Source: Rhizobium sp. CB3090 (GTDB taxonomy: Bacteria; Pseudomonadota; Alphaproteobacteria; Rhizobiales; Rhizobiaceae). From it: a DNA stretch of 64,000 nt. The stretch covers positions 62,001 through 126,000 of the forward strand of contig NZ_CP121662.1 in the NCBI RefSeq assembly GCF_029714285.1. Reading direction: 5' to 3'. Shown here in pieces: positions 1 to 8,887 of the stretch. Position 1 is the stretch's first letter. Each line of letters opens with the position of its first letter. The translations under genes and the position numbers were made by a program. The notes under the pieces are model-generated. The model did not search any database, was not told where the DNA came from, and saw only the letters and a program-made list of their open reading frames with translations.

Positions 1-217
1 CGAATGCCGTAACAGCCCCAGCCCCGAGAGCGGCATCCAGCCCATCAGGCATCGACACACGCAGCGTCGGGGCTGCGCCACCGAAATTGAACATGAACGC
101 GCCATTGCCACGAATTGCGTCAACATAAAAAGTGTAGCCGCACGCGTCGCGGTCTGGCGAAGCGCCATGCCAATATTTGGGAGGGACTCGATTGGGTAGC
201 AGACTGCTGAGAGCAGG
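1..217 (-). CDS. partial reading frame at left edge, unknown function, no visible start
   Basis: A minus-strand frame is open from a stop at 218-220 to the left edge, about 72 codons. Its sequence has a protein-like composition, including the stretch CGYTFYVDAIRGNGAFMFNF and then a Gly/Ala-rich segment. There is no ATG near the upstream stop. The only internal ATG is at 92-94, yet the sequence upstream of that codon also reads like protein. It may be a gene whose 5' end has been lost or frameshifted, or a chance open frame. I do not recognise the family. Confidence 0.3.
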
Positions 218-254
218 TTATCGCGGTACTGAGATCCTCAGGTGCAACTGATTG

Positions 255-347
255 TCACCTGTTCATGTCCTCAACCACCCACCGGAAAAATAAGATAATC
301 AAAGCTGCAAACAATAGTAATTGCATCATCTTTGTCAGATCAAGCAT
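255..347 (-). CDS. possible 30-residue membrane peptide
   Basis: This short frame was found by reading the AT-rich stretch. It begins MLDLTKMMQLLLFAALIILF and then has a short basic/acidic tail, so residues 8-24 would form one membrane helix. A GAGAG purine run lies about 10 nt before the ATG. It lies upstream of the left-edge frame on the same strand. The hydrophobic core and purine run support it, but no homologue is recognised, so it may be chance in AT-rich DNA. Confidence 0.3.
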   Translation of the reverse strand: MLDLTKMMQLLLFAALIILFFRWVVEDMNR

Positions 348-562
348 ATCATAGCTCTCTAATTTATTGCTGCATCATGCAGGCCAGCTATGATAAACAG
401 GAATGTGTTAATGCCCATCTATTGTAGAAATACATTAATATTGCGGTTAATATATGGTTTATATTTTAGATATTCATCGTGACTGAAAATATTGGGCTGT
501 AGCCTATCAATTTCTTACCGCGAAGAGAGGTAAATGACCCTTGCACCCAGCAGGCTACCGGT
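348..562. other. AT-rich intergenic stretch
   Basis: No gene of convincing length is visible. The DNA is distinctly more AT-rich than the surrounding coding sequence, particularly around 410-480. It separates the left-edge frame from the GNAT remnant. No confident promoter or terminator was assigned. Confidence 0.5.
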
Positions 563-745
563 TCAGAAGACCTTGCGAAAAAAGATGCGCGCCCGCCCTT
601 TCGGATAGTCTTCCAAAGTCCCAAACCGCTCATAACCGTTCTTTTCGTAAAACCCGGGAGCTTGGAAGCTGAATGTGTCCAGCCAGATACCGACGCAGGT
701 CTTTTGTCGCGCGATCTGCTCTGCCTGCGCGAGAAGCCTTGTCAG
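563..745 (-). pseudogene. C-terminal remnant of a GNAT N-acetyltransferase
   Basis: The last 60 codons before the stop read as the end of a GNAT acetyltransferase. A helix with LLAQAEQIARQKTCVG is followed by GIWLDTFSFQAP and GFYEKNGYE, the usual beta-5/alpha-4 region in which the enzyme closes over acetyl-CoA. The N-terminal two thirds, with the acetyl-CoA pyrophosphate loop, are absent. Further upstream this frame only mirrors the membrane-protein gene at 760-1359. The remnant starts about 15 nt after the stop of that gene on the same strand, so a deletion apparently removed the front of the acetyltransferase gene. It is not expected to be functional. Confidence 0.65.
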
Positions 746-759
746 AGGTGCCTGACCGC

Positions 760-1359
760 TCAACCCGGCGGATAGATGCCAAGGAAACGCTGCAGGAAAT
801 CCGTCAAAAGCATGGTCGGGATCAGTAGTATCAGCGTCAGCGCGCCGACGAAAAGCGGATGCGTGCCGCAGATCATCCGGAGGATACGTGCCAGCGAAAA
901 GATGATCGCCATCATCAGCGCCAGCCACAGGATGGCCGCCAGTCCGCTGGAGCCCGGCACGTAGGCGAGCAGCGCAATCAGCAGGGAGTTGAGATAGGAG
1001 GTCGGCAAGCCGAGCCAATTGACCACCACGACGATGGGCGCGAATTTGTCGCCGAAACGAAAGATCATCAGCAGCACGCCGGCGAATATCAACGGTGCCA
1101 GCCAGCTTGCCGCCTCGACCAGCGCCAGGCGGAAGAAGAAGGCCATGCCGGTCGAGGTTTCCGGCGGCATGGCGGTGAGATAGGCCTGTTGCCACCAGAG
1201 CCATGAAATGCCGATGGACGGCAGGCTCCAGAGGATCGCCCAGAACGACCGCAACATGCCGCGGTCTGATATGTCGAGATATTGGAAGCCGCGCGCGTCC
1301 ATGCGGATCAATAGCCACAGGCCCGCCAGGTAGTATTGGACTTCCCTAAAGGTCGGCAT
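760..1359 (-). CDS. conserved multi-pass membrane protein downstream of dapE
   Basis: The product is 199 residues. After a short cytoplasmic start it has several hydrophobic segments: around residues 35-55 ([16 protein letters not shown]), 75-100 ([20 protein letters not shown]), 108-145, 150-165 and near the C-terminus ([18 protein letters not shown]). The chosen ATG (1357-1359) overlaps the last 14 nt of dapE in another frame, suggesting translational coupling. A longer upstream frame exists but merely mirrors dapE. It is the last intact gene of the dapD-dapE group. No enzymatic motif is visible and its role is unknown; a link to cell-wall precursor metabolism is only suggested by position. 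Confidence 0.75.
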   Translation of the reverse strand: MPTFREVQYYLAGLWLLIRMDARGFQYLDISDRGMLRSFWAILWSLPSIGISWLWWQQAYLTAMPPETSTGMAFFFRLALVEAASWLAPLIFAGVLLMIFRFGDKFAPIVVVVNWLGLPTSYLNSLLIALLAYVPGSSGLAAILWLALMMAIIFSLARILRMICGTHPLFVGALTLILLIPTMLLTDFLQRFLGIYPPG

Positions 1360-2539
1360 TCGCAAACCAGCGTTGAAGGAAGGTCTCATAGATCTCGGTG
1401 AGTGTTTCGAGATCCGATAGCGCGACCCGTTCATCGACCATGTGCATGGTCTGGCCGACGAGGCCGAATTCCACAACAGGGCAGTAGTCCTTGATGAAGC
1501 GGGCATCGGAAGTGCCGCCTGTGGTCGAAAGCGCCGGCCTTAGACCGGTAATGTTTTCGACGGCGGAAGAAAGCGAGGCGATCAGCGCATTGTTGCGCGT
1601 CAGGAACACATGGCTCGGACGCTCCGACCAGGTGATGTCGTATTTCGCCGGCGAGCGTCCGGGACGCAGCGTCTCGTCGGCCGCCGCGGCGTCCAGGCGT
1701 GCAAGGATCTCGGCCTTCAGCGTCTCGACCGTCCAGGTGTCGTTGAAGCGGATGTTGAAGGCGGCGGTCGCCTTGGCGGGTATGACATTGGTGGCGGCAT
1801 TGCCGACATCGATCGTCGTCACTTCGAGGTTGGACGGCTGGAAATTGTCCGTGCCGGCATCGAAAGGCGGGTCGAGCAGCGCTTCCGTCAACTTGATGAT
1901 GCTGCGCACGGGATTGTCGGCAAGGTGCGGATAGGCGGCATGGCCCTGAACGCCGTGGACGGTGATGAAGCCGGAGATCGAGCCGCGGCGGCCGATCTTG
2001 ATCATATCGCCAAGCTGGTCGGGATTGGTCGGCTCGCCGACGAGCGACGCATCCCATGTCTCGCCGCGCTCCGCTGCCCATTGCAGCAGCTTGACCGTAC
2101 CATTGATGGACGGACCTTCTTCGTCGCCGGTGATCAGGAAGGAGACGGAGCCGGCCGGCTTGCCATGCTTCGCGATATGACGCGCCACAGCGGCCACGAA
2201 GCAGGCAATGCCGCCCTTCATGTCCACCGCGCCGCGGCCGAAAAGCTCGCCATCGGCGATTTCGGCGGCAAAGGGCGGATGGCTCCACGAAGCAGCGTCG
2301 CCGACCGGCACGACATCCGTATGGCCGGCAAACATCAGATGCGGACCCTCCGTTCCGAGGCGGGCATAGAGATTCTCGATATCGGGCGTTCCCGGCTCGC
2401 TCGCCGTCATGCGCTCGACCTTGAAGCCGAGCGGCAGCAGCATATCGGTGAGCGCAGTCAGCGCACCGCCTTCGGCAGGCGTGACGGAGGCACAGCGAAT
2501 GAGAGTTTGCAGGTTTGTGACGGGATCGGTAACGGTCAT
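1346..2539 (-). CDS. dapE: succinyl-diaminopimelate desuccinylase
   Basis: DapE hydrolyses N-succinyl-LL-2,6-diaminopimelate to LL-diaminopimelate and succinate in the lysine/peptidoglycan pathway. It is a cytoplasmic dinuclear-zinc M20-family amidohydrolase. The 397-residue product has the expected ligands: H73-x-D75 in AGHTDVVP, D106 in [10 protein letters not shown], the E140-E141 pair in TGDEEGP, E169 in VGEP and H366 near the end. The glycine-rich [11 protein letters not shown] region is also present. The start beginning [11 protein letters not shown] was preferred over a frame 49 codons longer because family members begin there. It follows dapD by about 160 nt on the same strand, so two consecutive-branch enzymes are adjacent. 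Confidence 0.95.
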   Translation of the reverse strand: MTVTDPVTNLQTLIRCASVTPAEGGALTALTDMLLPLGFKVERMTASEPGTPDIENLYARLGTEGPHLMFAGHTDVVPVGDAASWSHPPFAAEIADGELFGRGAVDMKGGIACFVAAVARHIAKHGKPAGSVSFLITGDEEGPSINGTVKLLQWAAERGETWDASLVGEPTNPDQLGDMIKIGRRGSISGFITVHGVQGHAAYPHLADNPVRSIIKLTEALLDPPFDAGTDNFQPSNLEVTTIDVGNAATNVIPAKATAAFNIRFNDTWTVETLKAEILARLDAAAADETLRPGRSPAKYDITWSERPSHVFLTRNNALIASLSSAVENITGLRPALSTTGGTSDARFIKDYCPVVEFGLVGQTMHMVDERVALSDLETLTEIYETFLQRWFANADL

Positions 2540-2698
2540 CGGAGGCAACTTATCCGGCGAGAAATGGCAAAGCGATGGCAAAGGATCGGCGATAGGCCGA
2601 AAATCTTTGCCGCGATTCCAGCAATCGCACAGGCATGCCCACCCGGCAAGCATGAGGGAAGCGCGATATGACGACCGCGCTTCCAAAAAATTGCGTAA

Positions 2699-3556
2699 TC
2701 AGTCGCGCAGCAGCTCGTTGATGCCGGTCTTCGAGCGGGTCTTTTCATCGACGCGCTTCACGATCACGGCGCAGTAGAGGCTGGGAGCCGGCTGGCCGTT
2801 CGCCATGGTGTTGCCGCTCGGCAGTGCGCCGGCGACGACGACGGAGTAGGGCGGGACTTCGCCATATGTGATCTCGCCGGTAGCGCGATCGACAATCTTG
2901 GTCGATTTGCCAATGAAGACACCCATGCCGAGCACCGAGCCTTCACGAACGATGCAGCCTTCGACCACTTCCGAGCGCGCGCCGATAAAGCAATTATCTT
3001 CGATGATCGTCGGGCCGGCTTGCATCGGCTCCAGCACGCCGCCGATGCCGACGCCACCCGAGAGATGCACATGCTTGCCGATCTGTGCGCAGGAACCGAC
3101 GGTCGCCCAGGTGTCGACCATGGTGCCTTCGCCGACATAGGCGCCGAGATTGACGAAGGAGGGCATCAGGATGGCATTCGGCGCGATATAGGCGGAGCGG
3201 CGGACGACTGCGTTCGGCACGGCGCGGAAGCCAGCTTCACGGAAGCGGTTCTCACCCCAGCCTTCGAACTTCGAGGGCACCTTGTCCCACCAGGTCGAAC
3301 CACCTGGGCCGCCTTCGACGATCTGCATGTCGTTCAGACGGAAGGAAAGCAGCACGGCTTTCTTGAGCCACTGATTAACTGTCCAATTTCCGTCCGAGCC
3401 ACGCTCGGCCACGCGGACCTTGCCGCTGTCGAGGAGATTGAGCGCCGTCTCGACGGCGTCGCGGATTTCGCCGCGTGTCGACGCGTTCACATTGTCGCGA
3501 TTGTCGAAGGCAGCCTCGATGGAGTTCTCGAGGGAGGCGAGATCGTTAGCGCTCAT
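2699..3556 (-). CDS. dapD: 2,3,4,5-tetrahydropyridine-2,6-dicarboxylate N-succinyltransferase
   Basis: DapD transfers succinyl from succinyl-CoA to tetrahydrodipicolinate, the committed step of the succinylase branch to diaminopimelate and lysine. The 285-residue length is normal for the family. Residues about 105-235 form the left-handed parallel beta-helix of hexapeptide repeats ([50 protein letters not shown]). The N-terminal helical domain carries the acceptor-site region around [12 protein letters not shown]. It is the first gene of the dapD-dapE group. Confidence 0.96.
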   Translation of the reverse strand: MSANDLASLENSIEAAFDNRDNVNASTRGEIRDAVETALNLLDSGKVRVAERGSDGNWTVNQWLKKAVLLSFRLNDMQIVEGGPGGSTWWDKVPSKFEGWGENRFREAGFRAVPNAVVRRSAYIAPNAILMPSFVNLGAYVGEGTMVDTWATVGSCAQIGKHVHLSGGVGIGGVLEPMQAGPTIIEDNCFIGARSEVVEGCIVREGSVLGMGVFIGKSTKIVDRATGEITYGEVPPYSVVVAGALPSGNTMANGQPAPSLYCAVIVKRVDEKTRSKTGINELLRD

Positions 3557-3769
3557 GGGAATTCCTTAAAACGTCAGTGCCTATCGTAATTTCCGGAAAT
3601 GGTCCGGAAGCGGTCGATTGGTCCTATAGCATGGACATCGAGAATGGAATGTCTTTTCCGCGCCGATTGAGCTTGGATTCGAGGCGTTGTAGGGCATATG
3701 CAAGAGCTTGGCCATTCCTCTCTGTGAGCGGGAGCGGCCCGTGATGATCGGTTTGAAAGGCATGAGTAT

Positions 3770-4642
3770 ATGAGCAAGGCGAAGAACGGCAGACTGAGGC
3801 GCAAGGATGGGGTATGGGACCCCCTGAAGTCGAGCTCGACCGACAAGAAGCGCGCCGAATCCGTGCCGAAGACGCCGCAATCCATGTCGCCGTCCTACCG
3901 GCTCGCCTATGACGACGAAGATTTCCTCTGCCGCGAGGAACTGCGACCGATCCGGCTGCAGCTCGAACTGTTGAAGACCGAGATGTATCTCACCGAACGC
4001 GGCATCAAATCGACGGTGGTCATGTTCGGCGGCGCACGTATTCCCGCGCCCGGCACCAGCGCCTGGGCAGCGCGCAACGACGTGCAGCGGGCCAATCTTG
4101 AGGCGGCATCGGTTTATTACGAGGAAGCCCGCAAATTTGCGAGGCTTTGCGCGCGCTATTCCGCCGGTTTCGATTTCCATGAATATGTGGTGGTCACAGG
4201 CGGCGGCCCCGGCGTCATGGAGGCCGGCAATCGCGGTGCTTCGGAAGAGGGCGCGCCTTCCATCGGTCTCAACATCGTGCTGCCGCACGAACAGGCGCCG
4301 AATGTCTATGTGACGCCGGAACTCAGCTTCAACTTCCATTATTTCGCAATCCGCAAGATGCATTTCATGGTGCGCGCCAAGGCGATTGCGGTGTTTCCGG
4401 GCGGTTTCGGCACGCTGGACGAGCTGTTCGAATGCCTGACGCTCATTCAGACCGGCCGCATGGAGCGCCTGCCGCTGATCCTCTTCGGTGAAAAATTCTG
4501 GCGCGACATCATCAACTTCGATGCGCTCGCCGAATTCGGCACGATCGCGCCTGACGACGTCAAGCTGATCAGCTTCGTCGACACGGCCGATGAGGCTTGG
4601 AAGATCGTCGCGGATTTCTACGAGCACGATAACGGACATTGA
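3770..4642 (+). CDS. LOG-family protein (TIGR00730-type phosphoribohydrolase-like)
   Basis: The 290-residue cytoplasmic protein has the LOG-family signatures: GGGPGVMEAGNRGA for nucleotide-monophosphate binding around residues 143-156, and PGGFGTLDELFE around 206-217. Family members often annotated as lysine decarboxylase mostly release adenine-type bases from nucleoside 5'-monophosphates (cytokinin activation), so decarboxylase activity should not be assumed. It is one of the longer forms, with about 110 extra N-terminal residues containing a basic, Ser/Lys-rich leader. The start has GAAAGG upstream. It is transcribed alone, away from dapD and toward the EF-hand gene, with a shared terminator between them. 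Confidence 0.85.
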   Translation: MSKAKNGRLRRKDGVWDPLKSSSTDKKRAESVPKTPQSMSPSYRLAYDDEDFLCREELRPIRLQLELLKTEMYLTERGIKSTVVMFGGARIPAPGTSAWAARNDVQRANLEAASVYYEEARKFARLCARYSAGFDFHEYVVVTGGGPGVMEAGNRGASEEGAPSIGLNIVLPHEQAPNVYVTPELSFNFHYFAIRKMHFMVRAKAIAVFPGGFGTLDELFECLTLIQTGRMERLPLILFGEKFWRDIINFDALAEFGTIAPDDVKLISFVDTADEAWKIVADFYEHDNGH

Positions 4643-4646
4643 AACG

Positions 4647-4681
4647 AAAGGCCCGCCATCGCATCTGCGAGGCGGGCCTTT
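4647..4681. terminator. bidirectional rho-independent terminator
   Basis: An 11-bp perfect stem (AAAGGCCCGCC at 4647-4657 and GGCGGGCCTTT at 4671-4681) surrounds a 13-nt loop. It lies 4 nt after the LOG-family stop and 23 nt beyond the stop of the convergent EF-hand gene. A-run and T-run edges make it suited to both strands. Confidence 0.85.
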
Positions 4682-4704
4682 GTGGATGATGCCCAATTAA
4701 ATAT

Positions 4705-5352
4705 TCAGAGCAGCGGACGGTCGGGCATGTCGTCCAGCGAGATCACGCCGTCATGGTTGCGGTCCATGCGGTCGAAGAGCTTGTTGGCGGCGTCTTCTGC
4801 CTCCTGCTTGCTGATCTGACCGTTTTCATCCGTATCGATGCGTTGGAACAGCATGGTGGTGCGCATCATAGCGGCTTCGTGCATGAAGCGGCCGTGCGGG
4901 TGGTGATCACGATGCATGCCGCTATCCTGGTTGTCGCCGTTCTGGGCTTGATCGCTTTTGGTCTGATCGCTCTTGCCCTGATCGCCTCTGCCCTGATCGC
5001 TTTGAGCTTGATCGTCGCCGCTCTTGGCATGTTCAGCCTTCCACTGCTTGACGCGTTCCTTGCGATAGGCGCGCAGTTCGCCGGGGGTGATCTGGCCGTC
5101 CTTGTTGGTGTCGATCTCATCGAAGATCTTGTCGACACCGGCTTTCACCTCGTCCTTGGAAATTTTCATGTCGCCATTGGTGTCGAATTGCTTGAGCATG
5201 CGCACATAGGCAACTTCCGGCGAAAATCCCGGCCGATGCCAACGGCCGCCCATGCCGTCGTTGTCCCGCGGAGCGGCAAAACTTGCCTGAACGGCGGCGC
5301 CGACCAGAAGAGTTGCGGAAAGTCCTGCCAGAAGAAGTTTTTTCCCGTTCAT
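4705..5352 (-). CDS. exported EF-hand calcium-binding protein
   Basis: The 215-residue protein starts with a clear signal peptide (residues 1-26, ending ASFA/AP), so it is probably periplasmic or secreted. Four EF-hand loops are visible: residues 57-68 (DTNGDMKISKDE), 81-92 (DTNKDGQITPGE), 173-184 (DTDENGQISKQE) and 197-208 (DRNHDGVISLDD), each with the D-x-D/N-x-D/N-G pattern. The pairs are separated by a hydrophilic, low-complexity linker (about 110-150) with repeated SDQ/GDQ units and a His-rich patch. It likely binds Ca2+. Whether it acts as a sensor or a buffer cannot be told from sequence. It is a single gene converging with the LOG-family gene. Confidence 0.85.
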   Translation of the reverse strand: MNGKKLLLAGLSATLLVGAAVQASFAAPRDNDGMGGRWHRPGFSPEVAYVRMLKQFDTNGDMKISKDEVKAGVDKIFDEIDTNKDGQITPGELRAYRKERVKQWKAEHAKSGDDQAQSDQGRGDQGKSDQTKSDQAQNGDNQDSGMHRDHHPHGRFMHEAAMMRTTMLFQRIDTDENGQISKQEAEDAANKLFDRMDRNHDGVISLDDMPDRPLL

Positions 5353-5465
5353 CGTTTTTCCTTTCGAGCCGAGGAATGGTCAAACGATATGGCGGAGGGC
5401 AAAAAACGGCCAATTAAACATCGGTAAGGCGGATGAAACTTTCGTAACCCGATCCTAAAAAACCG

Positions 5466-6170
5466 TTAAACGAGTGTTTTGAGAAAAGCGGTGAGATCGT
5501 TGGTCACATAGTCGATATGATCGTCCGCGCCGCTCGTCTTCTCCCACCATTCGACCACGGTGCCTTCGAGATTCTGCGGTACGAGCAGCACGGTCTTCAT
5601 GCCGAGCGCTTTCGGCACGGTGAGATTGCGGGGCAGGTCCTCGAACATGGCGGCGCGCTTCGTGTCCACCCGGTTGAGGCTCATGAACTTGTCATAGGTG
5701 CTACCGGCCGGCTTCGGCACGTAATCGGCAGCAACGATGTCGAAAATGTCGTCGAAGTTATCGAGGATGCCGAGCGCACCGGCGGTCGCCTGCGCATGCT
5801 TGACGCTACCGTTGGTGAAGATGAATTTACGCCCCGGCAGCGCCTTGATGGCGGCGGCGAGTTCCGGCTGGGGCATCAGCGCCGAGTAATCGATCGCATG
5901 CGCCTTCTCCAGGAAATCATTGGGGTCGATGCCATGATGGATCATCAGCCCCTGCAATGTCGTGCCATGGTCGCGATAATATTGCTTCTGCAGCTTTCGC
6001 GCCTCGTCTCGCTCCATCTGCAGGAGTGCCGAAACATAGGCCGTCATGTTCTTGTCGATCTGCGAGAAGAGATCGACATGGTGCGGATAGAGCGTGTTGT
6101 CGAGATCGAATACCCAGTCGCGGATATCCAAGAAATCGGCGGGTTTAGGCAGCGTTCTCGTTTGGGTCAT
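5466..6170 (-). CDS. HAD-superfamily pyrimidine 5'-nucleotidase-type phosphatase
   Basis: The 234-residue cytoplasmic protein carries HAD motif I at FDLDNTLYP (nucleophile D22, acid/base D24), motif II at FTNGS and a downstream motif III/IV region (VPKPAGSTYDKFM, AAMFEDLPRN). The pattern is that of the pyrimidine 5'-nucleotidase (SSM1/YjjG-like) subfamily, which dephosphorylates nucleoside monophosphates. In rhizobia this gene commonly sits between argB and the dap genes. Here a plus-strand lyase gene intervenes between it and argB. The substrate is inferred only from family membership. Confidence 0.85.
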   Translation of the reverse strand: MTQTRTLPKPADFLDIRDWVFDLDNTLYPHHVDLFSQIDKNMTAYVSALLQMERDEARKLQKQYYRDHGTTLQGLMIHHGIDPNDFLEKAHAIDYSALMPQPELAAAIKALPGRKFIFTNGSVKHAQATAGALGILDNFDDIFDIVAADYVPKPAGSTYDKFMSLNRVDTKRAAMFEDLPRNLTVPKALGMKTVLLVPQNLEGTVVEWWEKTSGADDHIDYVTNDLTAFLKTLV

Positions 6171-6387
6171 GGCGGCCTTATGACACGCGCTGTTGCCTGA
6201 GGAAAAGGAAAATATGCGGCGTATATGAGAAATGCCGCAGACATTGCCCGCTATTCCAATGCAGGCTATGGTTTTACCGATTGATTTCTAAGCTTTTGCG
6301 CTATTTGCCGGAGGGGAGAGGAGTCTGTGCCTCTTCGGTTACGAAGGACATGATGCGCCCGGTCGGGCTTTTGAGGAGGGGGACAAG

Positions 6388-7158
6388 ATGAGTCAGGTAG
6401 AAAAGGCAGCGGAGTTCGCCCGGCTGCATCGAAAGGGCGATCCGCTGATCCTCTTCAATATCTGGGATGCCGGCTCGGCCAAGGTGGTCACCGAGGCGGG
6501 AGCCAAGGCGCTGGCCACGGGGAGTTGGTCGGTCGCCGCCGCCAATGGATTCAGCGACGGCGAGGCGATACCGCTGTCGTTGCTCGCGGTCATCACCCGC
6601 CTGATTTCCGTGACGAGCCCGCTGCCGGTCTCCATCGATTTCGAAGGCGGCTATGCCATAGAGCCGGATGCCGTTGCCGCCAATGTGGAAAAGATCATGG
6701 ATCACGGCGCAATCGGCATCAATTTCGAGGATCAGGTGGTCGGCGGCCGCGGCGTTCATCCGATAGAGATGCAGGCCGCCCGCATCCGCGCCATCCGGGA
6801 GATGGCCGATCGGCGGGAAATACCGCTGTTCATCAATGCCCGCACCGATCTTTTCCTGCAGGAAAGCGATACCGCCCATCATCAGATCCTGCTGGACGAG
6901 GCTTATAGGCGCGCCGAAGCTTTTGCCGAGGCCGGCGCCAGCGGCTTTTTCACGCCGGGGCTTGTGGACGCGGAGCTGATCGAAGCCGTCTGTGACCGCT
7001 CCCCTCTGCCCGTCAACATCATGGTGCGTCCGACAACGCCCGATAACATCACCATGGCGAGGCTCGGCGTCAGCCGTATCAGCTACGGCCCCGCGCCCTA
7101 CCGGACGGTGATGGGAATGTTGAAGAGCGAGGCCGAGGCGCTTTATCAGCAGAGCTGA
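6388..7158 (+). CDS. isocitrate lyase/phosphoenolpyruvate mutase family protein
   Basis: The 256-residue protein is a TIM-barrel member of the PEP mutase/ICL superfamily. It shows the early LFNIWDAGSAK segment, the metal-binding SIDFEGGYA acidic motif, GINFEDQVVGGRG and INARTDLFL. Members cleave or form C-C or P-C bonds next to a carboxylate (methylisocitrate, oxaloacetate, phosphonopyruvate). The KKCGH/KRCGH lyase motif is not evident, so classical isocitrate or methylisocitrate lyase activity is unlikely. A strong GAGGAGGGG lies 6-7 nt before the ATG. It is monocistronic, with a terminator after the stop. Confidence 0.85.
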   Translation: MSQVEKAAEFARLHRKGDPLILFNIWDAGSAKVVTEAGAKALATGSWSVAAANGFSDGEAIPLSLLAVITRLISVTSPLPVSIDFEGGYAIEPDAVAANVEKIMDHGAIGINFEDQVVGGRGVHPIEMQAARIRAIREMADRREIPLFINARTDLFLQESDTAHHQILLDEAYRRAEAFAEAGASGFFTPGLVDAELIEAVCDRSPLPVNIMVRPTTPDNITMARLGVSRISYGPAPYRTVMGMLKSEAEALYQQS

Positions 7159-7223
7159 TCACCGTGCCTGACGCGTTCGACCGATTTCGGTGGAATGCGC
7201 AATTGCCGACAATGCGGAATCCG

Positions 7224-7257
7224 CGCCCTTTCCTGACATGGAGAGGGCGTGTTTTTC
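7224..7257 (+). terminator. rho-independent terminator after the PEP-mutase-like gene
   Basis: CGCCCT (7224-7229) pairs with AGGGCG (7244-7249), with further weak pairing inside, and is followed by GTTTTTCTT. The T-run is on the plus strand, so it fits the lyase gene rather than the convergent argB, whose stop is at 7258. Confidence 0.55.
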
Positions 7258-8145
7258 TTAAGGGACGATCAGCGTGCCGGCGCCGTGTTCGGTGAAGATT
7301 TCGAGCAGCACGGAATGCGCGGTCTTGCCGTTGAGGATGACGACGCCCTGAACACCCGCCTTGATGGCGTCGATGCAGGTCTCGACCTTCGGGATCATGC
7401 CGCCGGAAATCGTGCCGTCGGCAATCAGCGCGTGGGCCTGCGCGACGGAGAGCTCCTTGATCAACTGTCCCTGCTTGTCGAGCACGCCCGGAACGTCCGT
7501 GAGGAAGAGCAGGCGGGTGGCGCTGAGCGCACCGGCGATGGCGCCGGCGAAGGTGTCGGCATTGATGTTATAGGTGGCGCCGTCACGGCCAGGCGCGACC
7601 GGCGCGATGACCGGGATCATTTCCGACTTTGCCAAGAGGTCGAGCAGCGTGCGATCGACTTCGACCACCTCGCCGACGAAGCCGAGATCGAGCACGCGCT
7701 CGATGTTGGAATCCGGATCCTTGATGGTCTTGTGCGCCTTCTCGGCGAAGACCATGTTGCCGTCCTTGCCGCAAAGGCCGATCGCCCATTCGCCGGTCTG
7801 GTTGATCAGCGCGACGATTTCCTTGTTGATCGAACCGGCGAGTACCATTTCGACGATCTCGACGGTCTTGGCGTCGGTCACACGCAGGCCGCCTTCGAAT
7901 TTCGATTCGATGCCCATCTTCGTCAGCATGGAGCCGATCTGCGGGCCGCCGCCATGAACGACGATCGGGTTGACGCCCGATTGTTTGAGAAGCGCGATAT
8001 CGGCCGCAAAAGCCTTGCCGAGCTCGGCATTGCCCATGGCATGGCCACCGTATTTCACCACGATGGTCTTGTTTTCATAGCGCTGCATGTAGGGCAGGGC
8101 CTGCGCCAGCAGGCTGGCCTGGAGTTCGCTTTGGGATTCGGACAT
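7258..8145 (-). CDS. argB: acetylglutamate kinase
   Basis: ArgB phosphorylates N-acetyl-L-glutamate in arginine biosynthesis. The 295-residue protein is an amino-acid-kinase fold with [10 protein letters not shown] near residue 30, [11 protein letters not shown] near 60, the substrate-binding GLRVTD segment and the ATP-binding [10 protein letters not shown] and GGMIPKVE segments. The N-terminal extension with a helix before VVKYGG is typical of the arginine-sensitive hexameric enzymes, so feedback inhibition is expected but not proven. It is usually close to engB in rhizobia. Here an ECF sigma/anti-sigma pair lies between them. Confidence 0.96.
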   Translation of the reverse strand: MSESQSELQASLLAQALPYMQRYENKTIVVKYGGHAMGNAELGKAFAADIALLKQSGVNPIVVHGGGPQIGSMLTKMGIESKFEGGLRVTDAKTVEIVEMVLAGSINKEIVALINQTGEWAIGLCGKDGNMVFAEKAHKTIKDPDSNIERVLDLGFVGEVVEVDRTLLDLLAKSEMIPVIAPVAPGRDGATYNINADTFAGAIAGALSATRLLFLTDVPGVLDKQGQLIKELSVAQAHALIADGTISGGMIPKVETCIDAIKAGVQGVVILNGKTAHSVLLEIFTEHGAGTLIVP

Positions 8146-8347
8146 GGGGCACCCCGTAGAATTGTTCGCGGCCTTTTATCTCAAGTTTTTGACAGAGGGA
8201 ATAATGATGACGGGATTAGTTTTTCCTGCGTCATATCGCGCGTCCCGCGCGGTCTCATCCTTTGAATGAGCCTGTCGTCCTTTGAGTGAGCTTGTCGCCG
8301 GATAGTTTTCGCTTAAGTTAATATGAAGAAGCTGCGATCGGGGGCGG

Positions 8348-8887
8348 ATGGCGAGCGAGGAGATAGAGGCGCTTATCGGGCGGGTCGCGATGCGCGACCA
8401 GAAAGCTTTTGCCGTGCTCTACAAAAAGACCAGTCCGAAACCCTATGCCGTCTGCCAGCCTATCCTCGGCAACAGGACGGATGCCGAGGAGAGTTTGCAG
8501 GAAATCTTCGTGAAAATCTGGCAGCGGGCCGAGCGTTTTGTCGCCTTGGAAGGGTCGGCGATGCCGTGGCTGACCACGATCGCGCGCAATCGATCAATCG
8601 ATGTTGTCCGCGCCCGAAAACCTGTCGCAGATGAAATTGATACGGCCTATGATCTTGCCGATACCGAACCTGGCCCCGAAGAGCGGGCAATGGTGAAGGG
8701 AGAGGGAAGGCGGATTGACAGGTGCATGGAAGAGTTGGAAGCTGATCGAGCCCAGGCCGTTCGCAGCGCCTATGTGGATGGCTTGAGCTACCAGGAACTC
8801 GCCGAACAATATGCGGTGCCTTTGAATACAATGCGTACCTGGCTGCGCCGAAGCCTGATTAGACTGAGAGAGTGCATGGACAGATGA
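8348..8887 (+). CDS. ECF RNA polymerase sigma factor
   Basis: The 179-residue protein has sigma region 2 at about residues 20-88 (AFAVLYKKTSPK, ADAEES-type motif as DAEESLQEIFVKIWQRA, PWLTTIARNRSIDVVR) and region 4 at about 125-177 (AVRSAYVDGLSYQELAEQYAVPLNTMRTWLRRSLIRLRECM). That architecture is the minimal ECF sigma. Its stop overlaps the anti-sigma start (ATGA), a classic sigma/anti-sigma arrangement. It is inserted on the opposite strand between argB and engB. The target promoters and inducing signal are not evident, and autoregulation is only expected by analogy. Confidence 0.93.
   Translation: MASEEIEALIGRVAMRDQKAFAVLYKKTSPKPYAVCQPILGNRTDAEESLQEIFVKIWQRAERFVALEGSAMPWLTTIARNRSIDVVRARKPVADEIDTAYDLADTEPGPEERAMVKGEGRRIDRCMEELEADRAQAVRSAYVDGLSYQELAEQYAVPLNTMRTWLRRSLIRLRECMDR

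Noticed and set aside
3581..4696. Minus-strand frame of 371 codons opposite the LOG-family gene
   Set aside because: The plus strand has the PGGFGT and GGGPGVMEAGNRGA motifs; this frame has none and spans the terminator.
7249..8265. Plus-strand frame opposite argB
   Set aside because: Shadow of argB, rich in Asp/Arg, with no motif.
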